Counted from the stretch's first letter, positions 1-11,268 are shown. The stretch: 64,000 nucleotides of DNA from Sepioteuthis lessoniana (GCA_963585895.1 OY757904.1:161530742-161594741), one strand, 5' to 3'. The notes: generated by a model from the letters alone, not told the origin. Numbers and translations are program-made.

Positions 1-365
1 ATTTTTAACAGTCTTTTTAGGGAAGTCATTGAATGTGTGAATATGTGTATTCCATGCCAAACAAGAAATTTAAACGCTCTCCAACCATATATACAAGAGT
101 CTGATATTCCCATTCCCTTCTGCAAAAATCACAGATATTTACAGACCGTACCTTAAAACACGATAGGGGAATCAATATATTGTATCATTTAGAGATAATT
201 TCAGTGGATGGCCCGAGTGTTTTCCGGTTCCTAATAAGAACGAGGAGACCACAAGTCACCTACTAATAGAAGAGATATTCCCCAGATTTGGTGCCCCCCT
301 CCAGATAGTATCTGATAATGGGCCAGAGAATGTAAATAGAACAATGAAGAGAACTCTAGAAGAGT
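1..365 (+). pseudogene. LTR-retrotransposon integrase remnant, 5' part (zinc finger end and catalytic core)
   Basis: Translated with frame changes, this stretch gives a CIPCQTRN segment (end of the HHCC zinc-binding domain). It then gives NFSGWPECFPVPNK and IFPRFGAPLQIVSDNGPEN, the retroelement integrase core around the second catalytic Asp. Several frameshifts and stops make it a pseudogene. The element starts left of the window. It is interrupted at 366 by a RetroA copy and resumes at 1489. Confidence 0.8.
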
Positions 366-1488
366 TTTGCCCAGTCAGCTGGGGGTGTAGAATACACTGA
401 CTTCTTCTCTGCAGAGGGATAAGACCCCCCCCCAAACGAGTGTCCTGTATATGACACTAAACAATCTGATAGTGAGGTTCCAGTAATGCTAGAGGTTTAG
501 GGAATGCAGAGTTCCTCTTCATTGCCATTGCTCCCGAGTCCAATCTGGCCTGCAGTGGTAGCACCTCATAAGGGTCCTATCTATGGGTTAAATAGAACTA
601 CACCATGGTTTCTTGAGTTTACTGTTTTTTGCATTTAAACTGTATATTTATGCTAAACTGAGTTGTTTAAAATAGAACTGCTTTGACATTTAAACTGCAT
701 ACTTATGCTAAACAGAATTGCTCAAACTAGAACTGTTTTGACATCTAAACTGTGTACTTATACTAAACTGAATTATCTGAAATAAAACTTTTTTGACATT
801 AACTCTGTGTATTGCCCAGTTGCCTGGGACTGTAGAAATCACCAACTGCACCTGTGCAGAGGGGTAAGACGCCCCCCCCCCACAATGAGTGTCCTGATGT
901 GACACAACTCACTCTGATGGTGAAGTTCCAGTGATACAGGAGCTTTGGGGAATGTGGAGCACCCCTTTGCTGCCATTGCTCCTAGGTCCACTCTGGCCCG
1001 GAATGGTAGTACCTGATAGGGCTCTATCTATAGATTAAATAGAATTAAACTGCATACTTATGCTAAACTGAATTGTTTGAATTAGAACTGTTTGACTAAA
1101 CTGAATAGCTTGAAATAGAAATGTTTTTGATAATTAAACTGTGTACTTATATTTAAACCGTGTACTTATGCTAAACTGAATTGTTTGAAATGGAACTGTT
1201 TTTTACTTTGAAACTCTACTTACACTAAACTGAATTGTTTAATATAGAACTGTTTTGACTTGTAACTGTGTGTAAACAAAATCTATACTTATACTAAACT
1301 GGATTGACTGAATTAGAACTGTTGAATAAACTGAATAGTTTGAAATAGAAATGTTTTTAACAATTAAACTGTGTACTCATTCTAAAACTGAATTGTTTGG
1401 AATAGAACTGATTTTTTGTATAAAAATGATTTGGCGTTAAATAACCTACAAAGGTTGATATGCCATAAAACCCAAACAACCAACCAGC
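366..1488 (+). mobile_element. RetroA retroposon, head-to-tail dimer, with 11-bp target-site duplication
   Basis: The insert is flanked by the perfect direct repeat CTAGAAGAGTT at 355-365 and 1489-1499. It holds two RetroA heads (near 366 and 818), each starting TTGCCCAGT with a TGTAGAA..CACCAACTG-type block, then a C-run, a 'GGTCCACTCTGG' block and 50-60 bp AT-rich subrepeats containing CTTATGCTAAACTGAATTG. It ends with the terminal stem-loop 1433-1464 and a short CCATAAAACCC tail. No coding capacity is visible. The target duplication and tail show retroposition by a LINE-type machinery. I do not recognise a named family. Confidence 0.75.
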
Positions 1489-2560
1489 CTAGAAGAGTTG
1501 AATGTACATCACATGACTACTTCATTTTACCACCCCCAGAGTAAAGGTCTGGTAGAAAGACTTCACGAGACTATGAACAACATTTTTTGCCAAGAAAATA
1601 GGGGATAACGCGTGTTCCTGGAATCTATACATCAATCAGATGCGTGCAACCCTTCAATTCAATGAGGGTGAGTCTATGAAATTGTCACCATGTTATCTAG
1701 TGCATGGTAAAGATGTTATTCACCCGCTAGACAATATATTGAAGCCTCGTCAGCTATATCATGGAAAGGAGCATCATGAGATAGCCCTCAAGGAAAAGCA
1801 CTGTGCTTTTATCTTAGTCAGGAGTAATCTAAAGAAAGCAAAGTGACATCAAGAAGACAGGCTGGATAGCAAAACCAATGATGTTGTCTTTAAGGTAGGG
1901 AATTTTGCCAACTGTAGGAATCACTATAAATGTGAAAAATTGGATAAAAGATGGCAACCAAATTATGCAGTGGTAGAAAAAACTGGACCTATGTCATATT
2001 GAATAAAAAATCAATTGACAAGCATAGTAGTTAAAGGGCATGCAGATTATCTACGTACTACAAATGTTGATAAATGGGATATACCTGATATTAGTCGATC
2101 TGTGGGAAAGTCCACAATGGCTGTACCTGTTAATTCTGAGTCTTCTGAGAATAATTAGGATAGCGAAGAAAATAATGATCTAAATTTTAAAAGTTGGCAT
2201 CAAAGGGAAATATGTCATAACAGAGATCAAAGAAAAAAAATATTAAATATGTTACAGAAAGAAAGTTGACGATAGTGATGATAGTTGTAGCAATATTGAT
2301 AAGCAAAACCTACCCCAATCGACTAGGGAATTTGATGCTACATCAGACAGAAATAGTGAAGGCATGACTACTAGACTGAGGGAAAGAAGTCACAAAAAGA
2401 TGTCTCTTAGAGAGAGGAGCTATAGAATATCTAAGTTAAGGAAATGTCATCATGCTAAACCCATCAAAAAGCGTAAAAGAAACTGTAAAGATAAAGGTAA
2501 GATAGAACGGATAATGAAACTCGTAGGGGTAATAATAGCAGATATGTTTTAAAGACTTGG
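1489..2560 (+). pseudogene. LTR-retrotransposon integrase remnant, 3' part and C-terminal tail
   Basis: After the RetroA insert the integrase resumes: LNVHHMTTSFYHPQSKGLVERLHETMNN contains the catalytic Glu in the YHPQS-x-G-x-VER block. A segment near 1640-1846 follows, including SPCYLVHGKDVIHPLDNILKPR and ALKEKH, the usual post-core region of this integrase type. At 2364-2552 a very basic frame (RLRERSHKKMSLRERSYR) is probably the polyprotein C-terminus. Stops and frameshifts break the frame at several points, for example near 1605 and 1845. No LTR could be located after it. Confidence 0.72.
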
Positions 2561-4257
2561 GATAGATTGGGTTGGTGCTTGGATTTTTAAAAAAATTAAA
2601 ATAAGTGAATGAATAAATTGAAATAATAAAGAAAGAAAAAGGATGAACAATAAAGAAAAGAATTAATGATCAACTGAGAAGATACCGCTTTTGCTTACGT
2701 GCTGTCAGTTATAGATCATCAGTATGCCTAGGTTATAAGGATAACTTAAAGTTCATATTGGGAAGAGTATTACCTTTCAAGGAGTATTTCCTTTCAAGGA
2801 GTTAAAATAATCAGTGCACAATCACAAGACAGAGAGAATGGACGGAAAGTATCACCTTTAACATTGGTAATTATGTTTTGTAAACTTTGCTTTTGTATGT
2901 ATATGTTGTTTTATATCATGATTATTTTTTATGTTTGTACAATGGAGTTGCCAGAGAGAGAGAAAGAGAGAGAAGTATCAGTTAGGATTGTTGAGATGAA
3001 GTCAAATTAACAACAGTGAATAAATGATTCAATGAATAATTACAAATATCTATGAGCCAACAATGTTGGGAACATAGTTTTGAAAATTTCTTTGGGGTAA
3101 AAATTTTAGAATTGTTGTAAGGAAGGTATGTAACGTAATTGAACAGCTCATAGAAAATTGAAATTTAAAAAAAAGAAAAAGCAGACTGAGAGTCTACAAA
3201 CAGCCAGTTGACTCCTGGGTGAGTCAAGCTAAAGCACTCATTGTAGGTCAGCCAGTCATGGGTGAATGACAACAATGATTAAAAATGACTAGAAAAAAAA
3301 CAGGGATTCCAAATCTTCTGTGCAGGTGTGGAACCACTGGAAACAGATGTTTCTCCCCCCAACTATGATATGACAAGCAGAAGTAAGGGGGCAACTCTGG
3401 TTTGTATGGCAGAATTCAAAGAGGAAAGTCAGGCCTAAGTTTTGTCCAAAGAGAGGCTATGCTCTTTTAATAGAAAATATTAACCAGTCTTTCTCTCTCT
3501 CTCTCTCTTATCAGACAACTTATGGTAGCAAATCAGCTATAAACTCTAAAGAAAAATACTAAAGTGTTTGCATTGTTTTCTATGTCAAACATATTCCTGA
3601 GCGACTACTTGCCATATCTGTCCTTGCTAGCTACTTATGCCTCTGCTGACGCTACAGTCAACAATGGTTTCTATTCCATAAAACCAAACCAAACTGTCAC
3701 TCTCCGATTGCAGCTACTTCAGCTGCCTGGATATTGGGGGAAGTCAGTTAAATATCTTCAGAACTCCTACACCGAGCAGTTTCACAAATTAGTAAAGCAA
3801 TCCTGAAAATGTGCCCAAAAAGCCTCTCAAATCTCCCACTTCAATCGAAGTCTGTGTCTGTCCAGGGAATAGACACTCTTGATATACTGACCAGGATATC
3901 TTTGCAGTTCTTGATGTGAATTAATTTTTACAGCTTCATTGAATACTTTGTTTTGGCTAGATCTAACTATTGGTAGTTTTTGCTAACCTTATGCTCCAGG
4001 CCCCACCTACTTAGCACTACTTATAGTAGATGCCCCCCATTTACCACTCAGGTCTGTCTCTTATCTAAGACCCTTATCATCTGCTGTGTGAGTGGACTGC
4101 TGGTAATATTTGACAATGAAGTCCCAAATCCTATACTTATGGGAGACCCACCATCTATTCCCAATAACTACCTCACTAACACTCTCTGGATTAAGTTTTC
4201 CAGCTGGTCTCAGAAACCCTTCTCTCCAGTTAGGAGGTATTGAAGTTCCTTTAGCTG
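2561..4257. other. Unassigned AT-rich stretch with short simple repeats and a RetroA/SINE tail relic
   Basis: No gene or complete element is recognised. There are a GA-rich run near 2950-2976, a (TC)n run at 3487-3508, and a CCATAAAACCAAACCAAA-type retroposon tail near 3676-3695 like the one at 51480. The small frames at 3564 and 3980 have no recognisable domain. Confidence 0.4.
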
Positions 4258-5612
4258 GTTAGTCTAGGCCCTTCCTCTCAGCTAGGACTGTAGAATATAC
4301 TAATTGTACCTCTGCAAAGGGGTAAGACACCTCGCCAATGTTTTCCAGGTATGACACTAAACTATCTGATAGTAAGGATCCAGTCTTGGAGCTTTGGGGA
4401 ATGTGGAATACCACGTCATTGCTATTACTCCCAGGTCCACTCTGACCCAGAGTGGTCATACCTGTTATTGTCTTATCTATGGATAAAATAGAACTGTTCT
4501 ATTATTTACTAAACTTGAAACAATTTAACTGTGTGCAAACAAATGATTAATCATATCAACCATGTGCAAACAAATGATTACTATCAAATTAGATGAGAAT
4601 ACTTGATAAATAGAATTACTGATGTTAAACAGCAATAATTGAAACCATTTAACTGTGTGCCAACAAATGAGCTCTAACTCATTTACAGGGTGGAACGATA
4701 AAATTGTCGTCCTAAAGAAAACAACACTACAGCTTTATTTTAAAACTTTTATTGAAAAATCAATTCAGTTAACTTGATTATGTAGTAGAGCTGACATCTA
4801 TTCAATGTAGCCGCCTTCAGCCTCAATCACTGACTCGATACGAATGTGGAACTGGGAGCATACTCAGCGGATGGCAGCGATCAGGCGGGCTTTGGTGTTG
4901 TGGGAGGTTATGTTGGTTATGTTCTCGACATATGACCAAATGAAGTAGTCCAGCAGGTTCAGGTCGGGGGAGCAGGGGGGCCAGTGAGAGAAGGGTACAA
5001 AGTCATAGCACTCCTTCTGAAGCCAAGCCTGAGTCTCTTTGGACTTGTGGGCTGGTGCCGAGTCCTGCTGCTACACCCAGGGTCTGCCACCGGCCACCTG
5101 ATTGCACCAGGGGATCACCACACTCTTCAGGACATCCAGGTACACTTTGGAGTTGACTTTCAAGCCAACTTTGAAGATGTGAGGTGGCATGATGCGGCCC
5201 TCACTTGAAACCACACCAAAGACCATAGCTGTAGCCGGAAACTTTGTTTTCATCACCCTGGGCACATCCCTGTTATTTGTGGCAATCCAGATTTGCATTT
5301 TGAGGGTGCTGGCAATGGTCCTGTTGTCATAACTTGGATCGGTAGAGAGCATGAGTTGTACAGCGGCGCATCTCCGATCTCGCTCGTTGAACATTGTGTC
5401 ACTTTCAGACATGATAGAAGGCTCCTATTGCTCTTGGGATTTGTACACAACTAGCCAATTAGTAGATGGTCTGCAACAAAAAAAGAAAACCTGTTTTCAT
5501 TAAACGGAAATGCAAACAGGTCATCTTTTCTAGGGCGACAATTTTATTGTTCCACCCTGTAAAAATAAAGTTACATACAAACTATTTGCTTACAAATCAT
5601 TTATAAACAGGA
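4258..5612 (+). mobile_element. RetroA copy, interrupted by a mariner-like element
   Basis: The head (GGACTGTAGAATATACTAAT, then GGGGTAAGACACC) and the 'GGTCCACTCTGACC' block match the other RetroA copies. The AT-rich subrepeats run to 4683 and continue after the mariner-like insert (5562-5612). The copy is therefore older than the mariner and than the SINE that follows at 5613. Confidence 0.65.
4686..5559 (-). mobile_element. Internally deleted Tc1/mariner-superfamily element with TA duplication
   Basis: The ends are inverted repeats: CAGGGTGGAACGATAAAATT at 4686 and its near-complement ending ...TTGTTCCACCCTG at 5559. Both are flanked by TA (4684-4685, 5560-5561). On the minus strand a frame from 5412 to 5071 starts MSESDTMFNERDRRCAAVQL (helix-turn-helix end). 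It jumps after about 37 residues into the catalytic region with SSEGRIMPPHIF and VIPWCNQVAGGRPWV. It then hits a TAG where a Trp is expected, after which QQDSAPAHKS and a SPDLN-type motif follow. At 874 bp it is about two thirds of a usual 1.3-kb element; the N-terminal and catalytic parts are joined by an internal deletion near 5300. Confidence 0.85.
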
Positions 5613-5905
5613 GGAGGCACCTGTAGTGTAATGGTTATCGTCACAGAAAATTGACACGGCAACACAAGTTCAAATCCTGGATGAGACTGATTGCATTTCA
5701 CATGGCACAAAAACCCTTGGGAAAGGTATGAATCCAATTATTCTCCCTCCAGCTATGGGTGAATAGTAGGGCAGACTGATTTCTTCAGCCTTGGTGAAGC
5801 AACTAGTCTAGGAGAAGAAAAACTCTGAATTCAAACCTGTTAAACTTCGCTTAAACAATTGACCTTGTGTCATATCCTGCCCAAGCAGAGGGGTTGGTAA
5901 ATATG
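5613..5905 (+). mobile_element. tRNA-derived SINE (family C)
   Basis: The tRNA-like head has an A-box-like GTAGTGTAATGGTTAT and a B-box-like CAAGTTCAAATCC. A body follows with CCCTTGGGAAAGGTATGAATCC and GACCTTGTGTCATATCC, ending in GAGGGGTTGGTAAAT. An imperfect duplication, ATAAACAGGA (5603-5612) versus ATAAATAGGA (5906-5915), flanks it. The anticodon arm and acceptor end do not fold as a real tRNA, so it is a SINE and not a tRNA gene. Confidence 0.75.
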
Positions 5906-6076
5906 ATAAATAGGATTTAGCATTAAATAACCATCAAGAGTTAGTCTGCCTTTAAACCAAATTACCTGTCTAGGCCTCTTGCCTAAATTTAAGCTGACCA
6001 TCACTAATTTATGGCCAGCCAGATTTAACCAGTGGAACATTTAGCAAGAAATAAGATCTATATGAACTCTTCTAAT

Positions 6077-6272
6077 TAACTCTCTATCTAGATAGATGGG
6101 GTCCATCCAGAAAAGAGGAACTCATGAACTCTCTATCTAGATAGATGGGGTCCATCCAGAAAAGAGGAACTCATGAACTCTCTATCTAGATAGATGGGGT
6201 CCATCCAGAAAAGAGGAACTCATGAACTCTCTATCTAGATAGATGGGGTCCATCCAGAAAAGAGGAACTCAT
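6077..6272. repeat. 49-bp tandem repeat, four near-identical copies
   Basis: The unit contains CTATCTAGATAG (a perfect 12-bp palindrome), GGGGTCCATCCAG and AAAAGAGGAACTCATG. It repeats at about 6078, 6127, 6176 and 6225 with almost no differences. The array directly abuts a LINE endonuclease remnant. Confidence 0.9.
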
Positions 6273-6279
6273 GAACACC

Positions 6280-6641
6280 TCACCCGACCTTATCTATCTT
6301 GGAGTCAAAGATCACATTCCAATCCTCTATTAAAACCATCCACACCGGCCTATCTGATACAAGCCTAACCACTGAAGATGGAAGGTTTCTTCCCAATACA
6401 GTTGGGCACATAAACTGCAACAACCTGGAACTTGAAACTTTCCATGGAAACATCAGCCACAATTAGCCAGCCTGCTGCACCTGCAAAAACAGTCAACTTT
6501 TACCTTCTGGTTGTGTCCAACTAGCAAGGAGATCCCTTTGCTATGATGATTGCCTAATGCTAAAAAAACAACACTCCTCTTCAGCACCTGCCCATCATCC
6601 TTGTAAATAAAGTGAGTCTTCTCCACCGTAACGAGATCCAA
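6280..6641 (-). pseudogene. Non-LTR retrotransposon ORF2 endonuclease (APE-type) fragment
   Basis: On the minus strand the frames give LGNHHSKGISLLVGHNQKVK, then a FKFQVVAVYVPN block. After a frame change comes VWMVLIEDWNVIFDSKIDKV. These correspond to the G-x-S/LLVG, AVYAPN and GDWN-x-x-x-D-x-x-x-D motifs of the apurinic-like endonuclease of LINE ORF2. The expected Gly of GDWN reads Glu here. The fragment ends at the 49-bp tandem array. Confidence 0.65.
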
Positions 6642-6853
6642 ACTGAGATGTAGTCATTATATTCTACAACTCCAGCCGACTGGGCCATTGAAACTTTGGG
6701 AAACAGTTCTAGGTGTTCAATGCCCCTGCTTTCTGTTCACTTTAAAAGGCTCAATTGCTTGAGTGTCCTTCTCTGTTGATAGGACAATTCATGCCTCACC
6801 TACAAAGAATCTATTGGGCAAATGTTCAGCCCTACATTAAAGGGTCTGTTTTT

Positions 6854-7294
6854 TTATACTTCTTGCACTTTCTTGAGAAGGAGAAGAAGATTTACATCTT
6901 GTTGAGTTTCCTCTGGTCCAGCTTTCTGCTTTGTTGAAGAATGAGGATGGGGAGTGGTATAAGAGGGTTTAGGAGTGGGTATAAGTGTATGTTTGGCTAT
7001 TGATTTTGAGGGATTTTTTTGGTGGGATGGGTGATTTTTTATTTTTCCATTGATGAGTGTAGTATTATATTTTTGTGTGGATTTGGACTTGGGTTTTTGA
7101 CTTCTTTTTCTTTGCCCTCTTGCCCTCCAAAAGATTTTTAGTGTTGCTGAGCTGGATTCCTCAAAGTCCATGTTACCCTCCTCTGACTCTATCCGTTTCA
7201 GCTGATATTCATCCTGCTCATTGTTGATTCTATTGTTATTGTTGAGTTTGTTCCACTGTTGTTGATTTTGAAGTTGCTTTTTGACAGGAGTCAA
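6854..7294 (-). pseudogene. Probable LINE ORF1-like low-complexity protein remnant
   Basis: An open frame of 146 codons lies immediately upstream (on the minus strand) of the endonuclease fragment, the position expected for ORF1. It is rich in Gln, Asn, Lys, Ser and Pro (for example NQQQWNKLNNNN, KNPSKSIAKHTL, TPKPSYTTPHPH) and ends LLLLLKKVQEV. No zinc knuckle or RRM is visible. The assignment rests mainly on position and composition; it could be an untranslated low-complexity stretch. Confidence 0.35.
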
Positions 7295-7589
7295 GTTAGG
7301 AGTGGCTGAAGCAGTGGTGAACTCACATCCTTTTTTAACAACTTCAGGCCACCTTCCTCAAAATAAACTCCTCTTTCTTTATAGATATCAAAAAGGTCAT
7401 TAGCATTTTGCATGTAAGATTTCATTTATGAGGGGTTCACATCTTTATATTTTGAATCCATCTTATGTGTAAGTTATTACCCCATCCAGGAAGTATTTAT
7501 TCTGTCATCTTAATTTTACTTGAAAAATGTCAAGGTAATACTATTACAAAAATAATAACATCTAACATTCCCCTGTCAGCAGGGTCAAG
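7295..7589. other. Unassigned AT-rich spacer
   Basis: No element or frame is recognised between the LINE ORF1-like remnant and the RTE-like copy. Confidence 0.4.
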
Positions 7590-8462
7590 AATAAACTGAC
7601 AATCCTTTAACATCAACAGATCTAATTAAAGAAATAACTTTACACTAAAAATGGCAAGGAGCCGATGATATCCTGCAGAAACTATTACAGATGCAGACTA
7701 GGCTGATTATCTAGTGATTCTTATAAATACACCTACCCAAGCTGAATCCCTGCTGCATAGCCTGGAGCAGGTAGCTGTAGGCATTGTTCTCCATGTGAAT
7801 GTTGACCAAACAGAATACATGAGTTTTAATCCCGAAGGAGCCATCTCCTCTCTGAATGGTGGTTCTCTGAAATCAGTGGTCAAGTTCACATATCTTGGCA
7901 GCAGCATCTCATCTACTGAAAGTGATATCAATATGTGCCTAGCAAAAACATGGACTGCTATCAATAGGCTTTTGATCATATGGAGGTCTGAACTAGCCAA
8001 TAAAATAAAACAAAATTTCTTCAATACAGCAGTTATGTCAATACTACTGTATGAATGCACCACGTGGACACTGTCAAAACATATGAAGAAAAAGCCAGAT
8101 GGGAACTGCATAAAAATGCTACATGCTATATAGAACAAATCCTGGAAGCAACACCCCACAAAACAACAGATGTACAACCACTTACCTTCCATCTCTAAAA
8201 CCATCCAAATTAGACAAGCCATGCAGGACACTACTGGAGAAGCAAGAATTAATTTATAAGTGACATTCTTCTGTGGACCCCTTCACATGAATGTGCCAGT
8301 GCTGGTTGACTGGAAAAAAATTACCTACAACAACTCTGTGTGGACACAGTATGTACTTTGGAAGACTTGCCAGGAGCAATGGATGATAGGGACAGATGAA
8401 GAGAGAGAGAGTCAGGGGAATCTGTATTAGCAGCACAGCTTGATGATGATGATGATGATGAT
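7590..8462 (+). pseudogene. RTE-like LINE remnant: reverse transcriptase C-terminal half with (GAT)n 3' end
   Basis: The longest frame (7714-8133) carries NTPTQAESLLHSLEQ, then a VDQTEYMSFN segment, KFTYLGSSISSTESDINM and LLYECTTWTLSK. This is the region after the catalytic DD in this LINE family. The catalytic box itself is damaged (reads AD-x-YLVI near 7695). After a stop, decayed sequence for the C-terminal tail runs to (GAT)n at 8442-8462. Such short trinucleotide ends are typical of RTE-type LINEs. Other copies are at 9820, 20500, 30158, 49777, 52590 and 54060. Confidence 0.8.
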
Positions 8463-8800
8463 GGTTCCTTACAGAAGGATAAGACCACCCAAAAAGAGGT
8501 ATCCTGAGTATGGCACAAAGTTGTTCCTAAAAGTAAGGCTCCAATTCTGGATATCTGAGGAGTATGGAGAACCCCTTCTTGCCATTACTCCCAGGTCCAC
8601 CCTGATCTGGTGTGATTGGTTCAAATTGATCTGTTTTGAAATTATTTGTATTCAATAAGACGATCTGCAAAAAATCCTCTTAAGAAACAACTACTCAAAA
8701 AATGTAAATATTAACATACAATGAATATGATTCCTGATAAAATAACCCTAGACAGGTTGATATGCCATTAAAATCAATCAATCACCCTAATATGACATTA
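8463..8800 (+). mobile_element. RetroA copy
   Basis: GGATAAGACCACCC, GTATCCTGAGTATGGCAC and CCCAGGTCCACCCTGA match the RetroA head. The AT-rich subrepeats are short, and the end carries the shared tail (AATAACCCTAGACAGGTTGA then TATGCCATTAAAATC). It is joined directly to the (GAT)n end of the RTE copy. Confidence 0.65.
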
Positions 8801-9819
8801 AACAATCTGAGAACATGAGTTTAAATGGTTAGATTCAATCTGCCAACAGTAAAACTTTTAGAGCTCAAATTGTAAATCAACTATTATATAAAACCAGATT
8901 TCCCAAGGCAGAAAGAATGTGAGTTCATTTCAATGAGTGCTTATCCTTTATTTTCAATTCATGTTTTTTTTTAATCAATGGCCATAGACTGATGATCTGT
9001 TATATGACTTTGTTGTGATTCATGATGTTGAAATAAAACATTAGGAAGTGATTATAAGTAATTCAGATCTGTCAACAAGGAAGAACCAAGAACAAAATAA
9101 AGAAAAATATTGTCATTCAGTCAACAAATCTTTCTTTCTTCTGTTTAAGTTCTGGACACTATTTTACCAAAGAAACATGGTTGAATATTGAAATTCAACA
9201 TTAGCATCCTTTGGTTCCTAGACAGAGGATTTGGAATCTTCGTCTATTCATTCCAATTGGTGATAACTTTTTAGTAATAATAACATCTTTTAAAAAGATT
9301 ACTGAAACTTTTTATATCTCATTTTTCTGACTTGACACAAAATATTACTCAATAAAATTCAATACATAATGTTGATTTTTATTCAATTTCATTGAATTTT
9401 ACAAAAAATTATTTAGTTAAAACCACTGCTTTTGTTTTTTTCCTTTTTTTTTTTTAAATACAACTCTACAAAACAAGTTTGATTCTCTTCAGGAGACATC
9501 TGAAAGACATACTTTAAATTGAAAATTATAAAAACTTTTTTACTGCCTATAAACAGCAAACAAGTATATACCAACCAAAGCAAGAGCCAAATGTCTAGTT
9601 CTGTAGGTGTCAATAGCAGTTACAAAAAAAATGAGATAACTTGAAAATAGTATCCTTACTTAATTAAAGAAATCTAACAAATGTAGAGAAATTTTTGAAA
9701 TCTCAGAGAGAACTTATACATACCAAAAAGAACAACTAAAATACATACAAGCCAAATGAATAAAGTCTGAATCTTGATAGGAGATAGACAATCTCAATTA
9801 GCATCACAGACTGTAAATA
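8801..9819. other. Unassigned AT-rich stretch
   Basis: No gene or named element is seen. A minus-strand frame at 9413-9613 has a hydrophobic N-terminal segment but no start context, homology or splice evidence, so it is not called. Confidence 0.4.
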
Positions 9820-11268
9820 AAGTGAACTGAAAGAAAAGCACCTTGAGAGCAAAAATACCTCTTCAAGTATGGAAAATAAGAAAGTATGACAACATATTTC
9901 TTCAATTATGCAATGCTGTGCCTAAAAAAACACAAGGGAGGAATGGACGAAAGGCACCATCCATTCTTCTTAAAGAAAAGTAACCTTTGAATCACTTAGA
10001 ACTACAGAGGCATAACTCTTACTATTAAGATTTATAATGCCCTCCTGCTTAATATCTGACTTGAAGTGGAGAAAATTCTTTATAAAAATCAGAACAACTT
10101 TCAAAGAAATCAGTGCACAACATCACAGATTCTGATTGTCTATCAAATCATTGAAAGAGTACATGCAAAAAATCTTGAGGCAACACTATTGTTTGTAGAT
10201 TTGTTCCCAAGCATTCAATTCCATACACAGAGAAAAGATGAAGCAAATACTACTTTCATACAGTCTCCCTGAAGAACGTGTAACAGCTATAATGATACTT
10301 TACAAATATATGAAACCAATTCTTCACTCACCTGATGGTGATACTGACTTCTTTAACAACATTGTTGCTGGAGTCCTGCAAAGAAATACATTAGCACCAT
10401 ATTTGTTCACACTCTGCCTTCCTTATGTACCTTTAACATTAGCAGATCTAATAAAAAATGGTTTTACATTAAAAAAAAGACAAGAAGCAGATGATATCCT
10501 GCAAAAACTATGACAGATGCAGACTATGCAAATGATCTAGCGCTTCCCACAAATACACCAGCCCAAGCCAAATCCCAACTTCATTACCTAGAACAAGCAG
10601 TAGGAGACATTGGCCTCTATGTGAACACAAATAAAACAGGATTTCATGTGTTTTAAATAAAAAAGAGGCATTTCCACTTAAGTAGCAAGTCTCTAAAATT
10701 TGTAGACCATTTCACATACCTTGGCAGTAACATCTTATCTACTGAAAGCAATATCGGCATATGCCTACCAAAGGCTTGGAATACTGTTGACAGGCTTTCA
10801 ATCATATGAAAATCTGATCTATCCAATATAATAAAATGGGATTTCTTCCAAACTATAGCTGTGTCCTTACTGCTACGTGGTTCTACCACATGTATGCTCA
10901 CAAAAGACATGGAGAAAGCTAGATAGGAACTACACAAGAATGCTATGTACTGTCTTGAACAAATCCTGGAAACAACATTCTACAAAACAGTAACTGTACT
11001 GCCACTTGTCTACAATCTCACGAGACATGTTGGGCACTCTGGCTGGAGAAGTAAGTACAAATTCATAAGTGATGTTTTTTTTTTATGGACTCCTGCACAT
11101 GGACGTGATGGTGTTGGCTGTATAGCAAAGACGTATATCAGCTCTATGCAGAGATTGGATACAGTGTAGAAGACCTGCCAAGAGAATGATAAGGACGGAT
11201 AGCAAGAGTAAAGAATATGCTATTAGCATTATTTGATGTTGATGATGATGATGATGATGATGATGATT
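9820..11268 (+). pseudogene. RTE-like LINE remnant: reverse transcriptase with (GAT)n 3' end
   Basis: This copy reaches further 5' than the one at 7590. It includes a decayed 'RGITL' start of the RT domain near 10010, ILIVYQIIERVHAKNLEATL, a LLFVD segment (first catalytic Asp) and GVLQRNTLAPYLFTLCL (GVLQG-type motif with Gly replaced by Arg). An AD-x-AND-like box sits near 10520, and TYLGSN(I)LSTES near 10720. Frames change repeatedly. The end runs into (GAT)n at 11237-11268. Confidence 0.8.

Noticed and set aside
6077..6272. CRISPR-like repeat array
   Set aside because: The 49-bp units are directly adjacent with no spacers, and the sequence is a eukaryotic nuclear region.
9413..9613. Small membrane protein on the minus strand
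   Set aside because: One hydrophobic segment only; poly-Lys end comes from an A/T run; no supporting splice or promoter signal.
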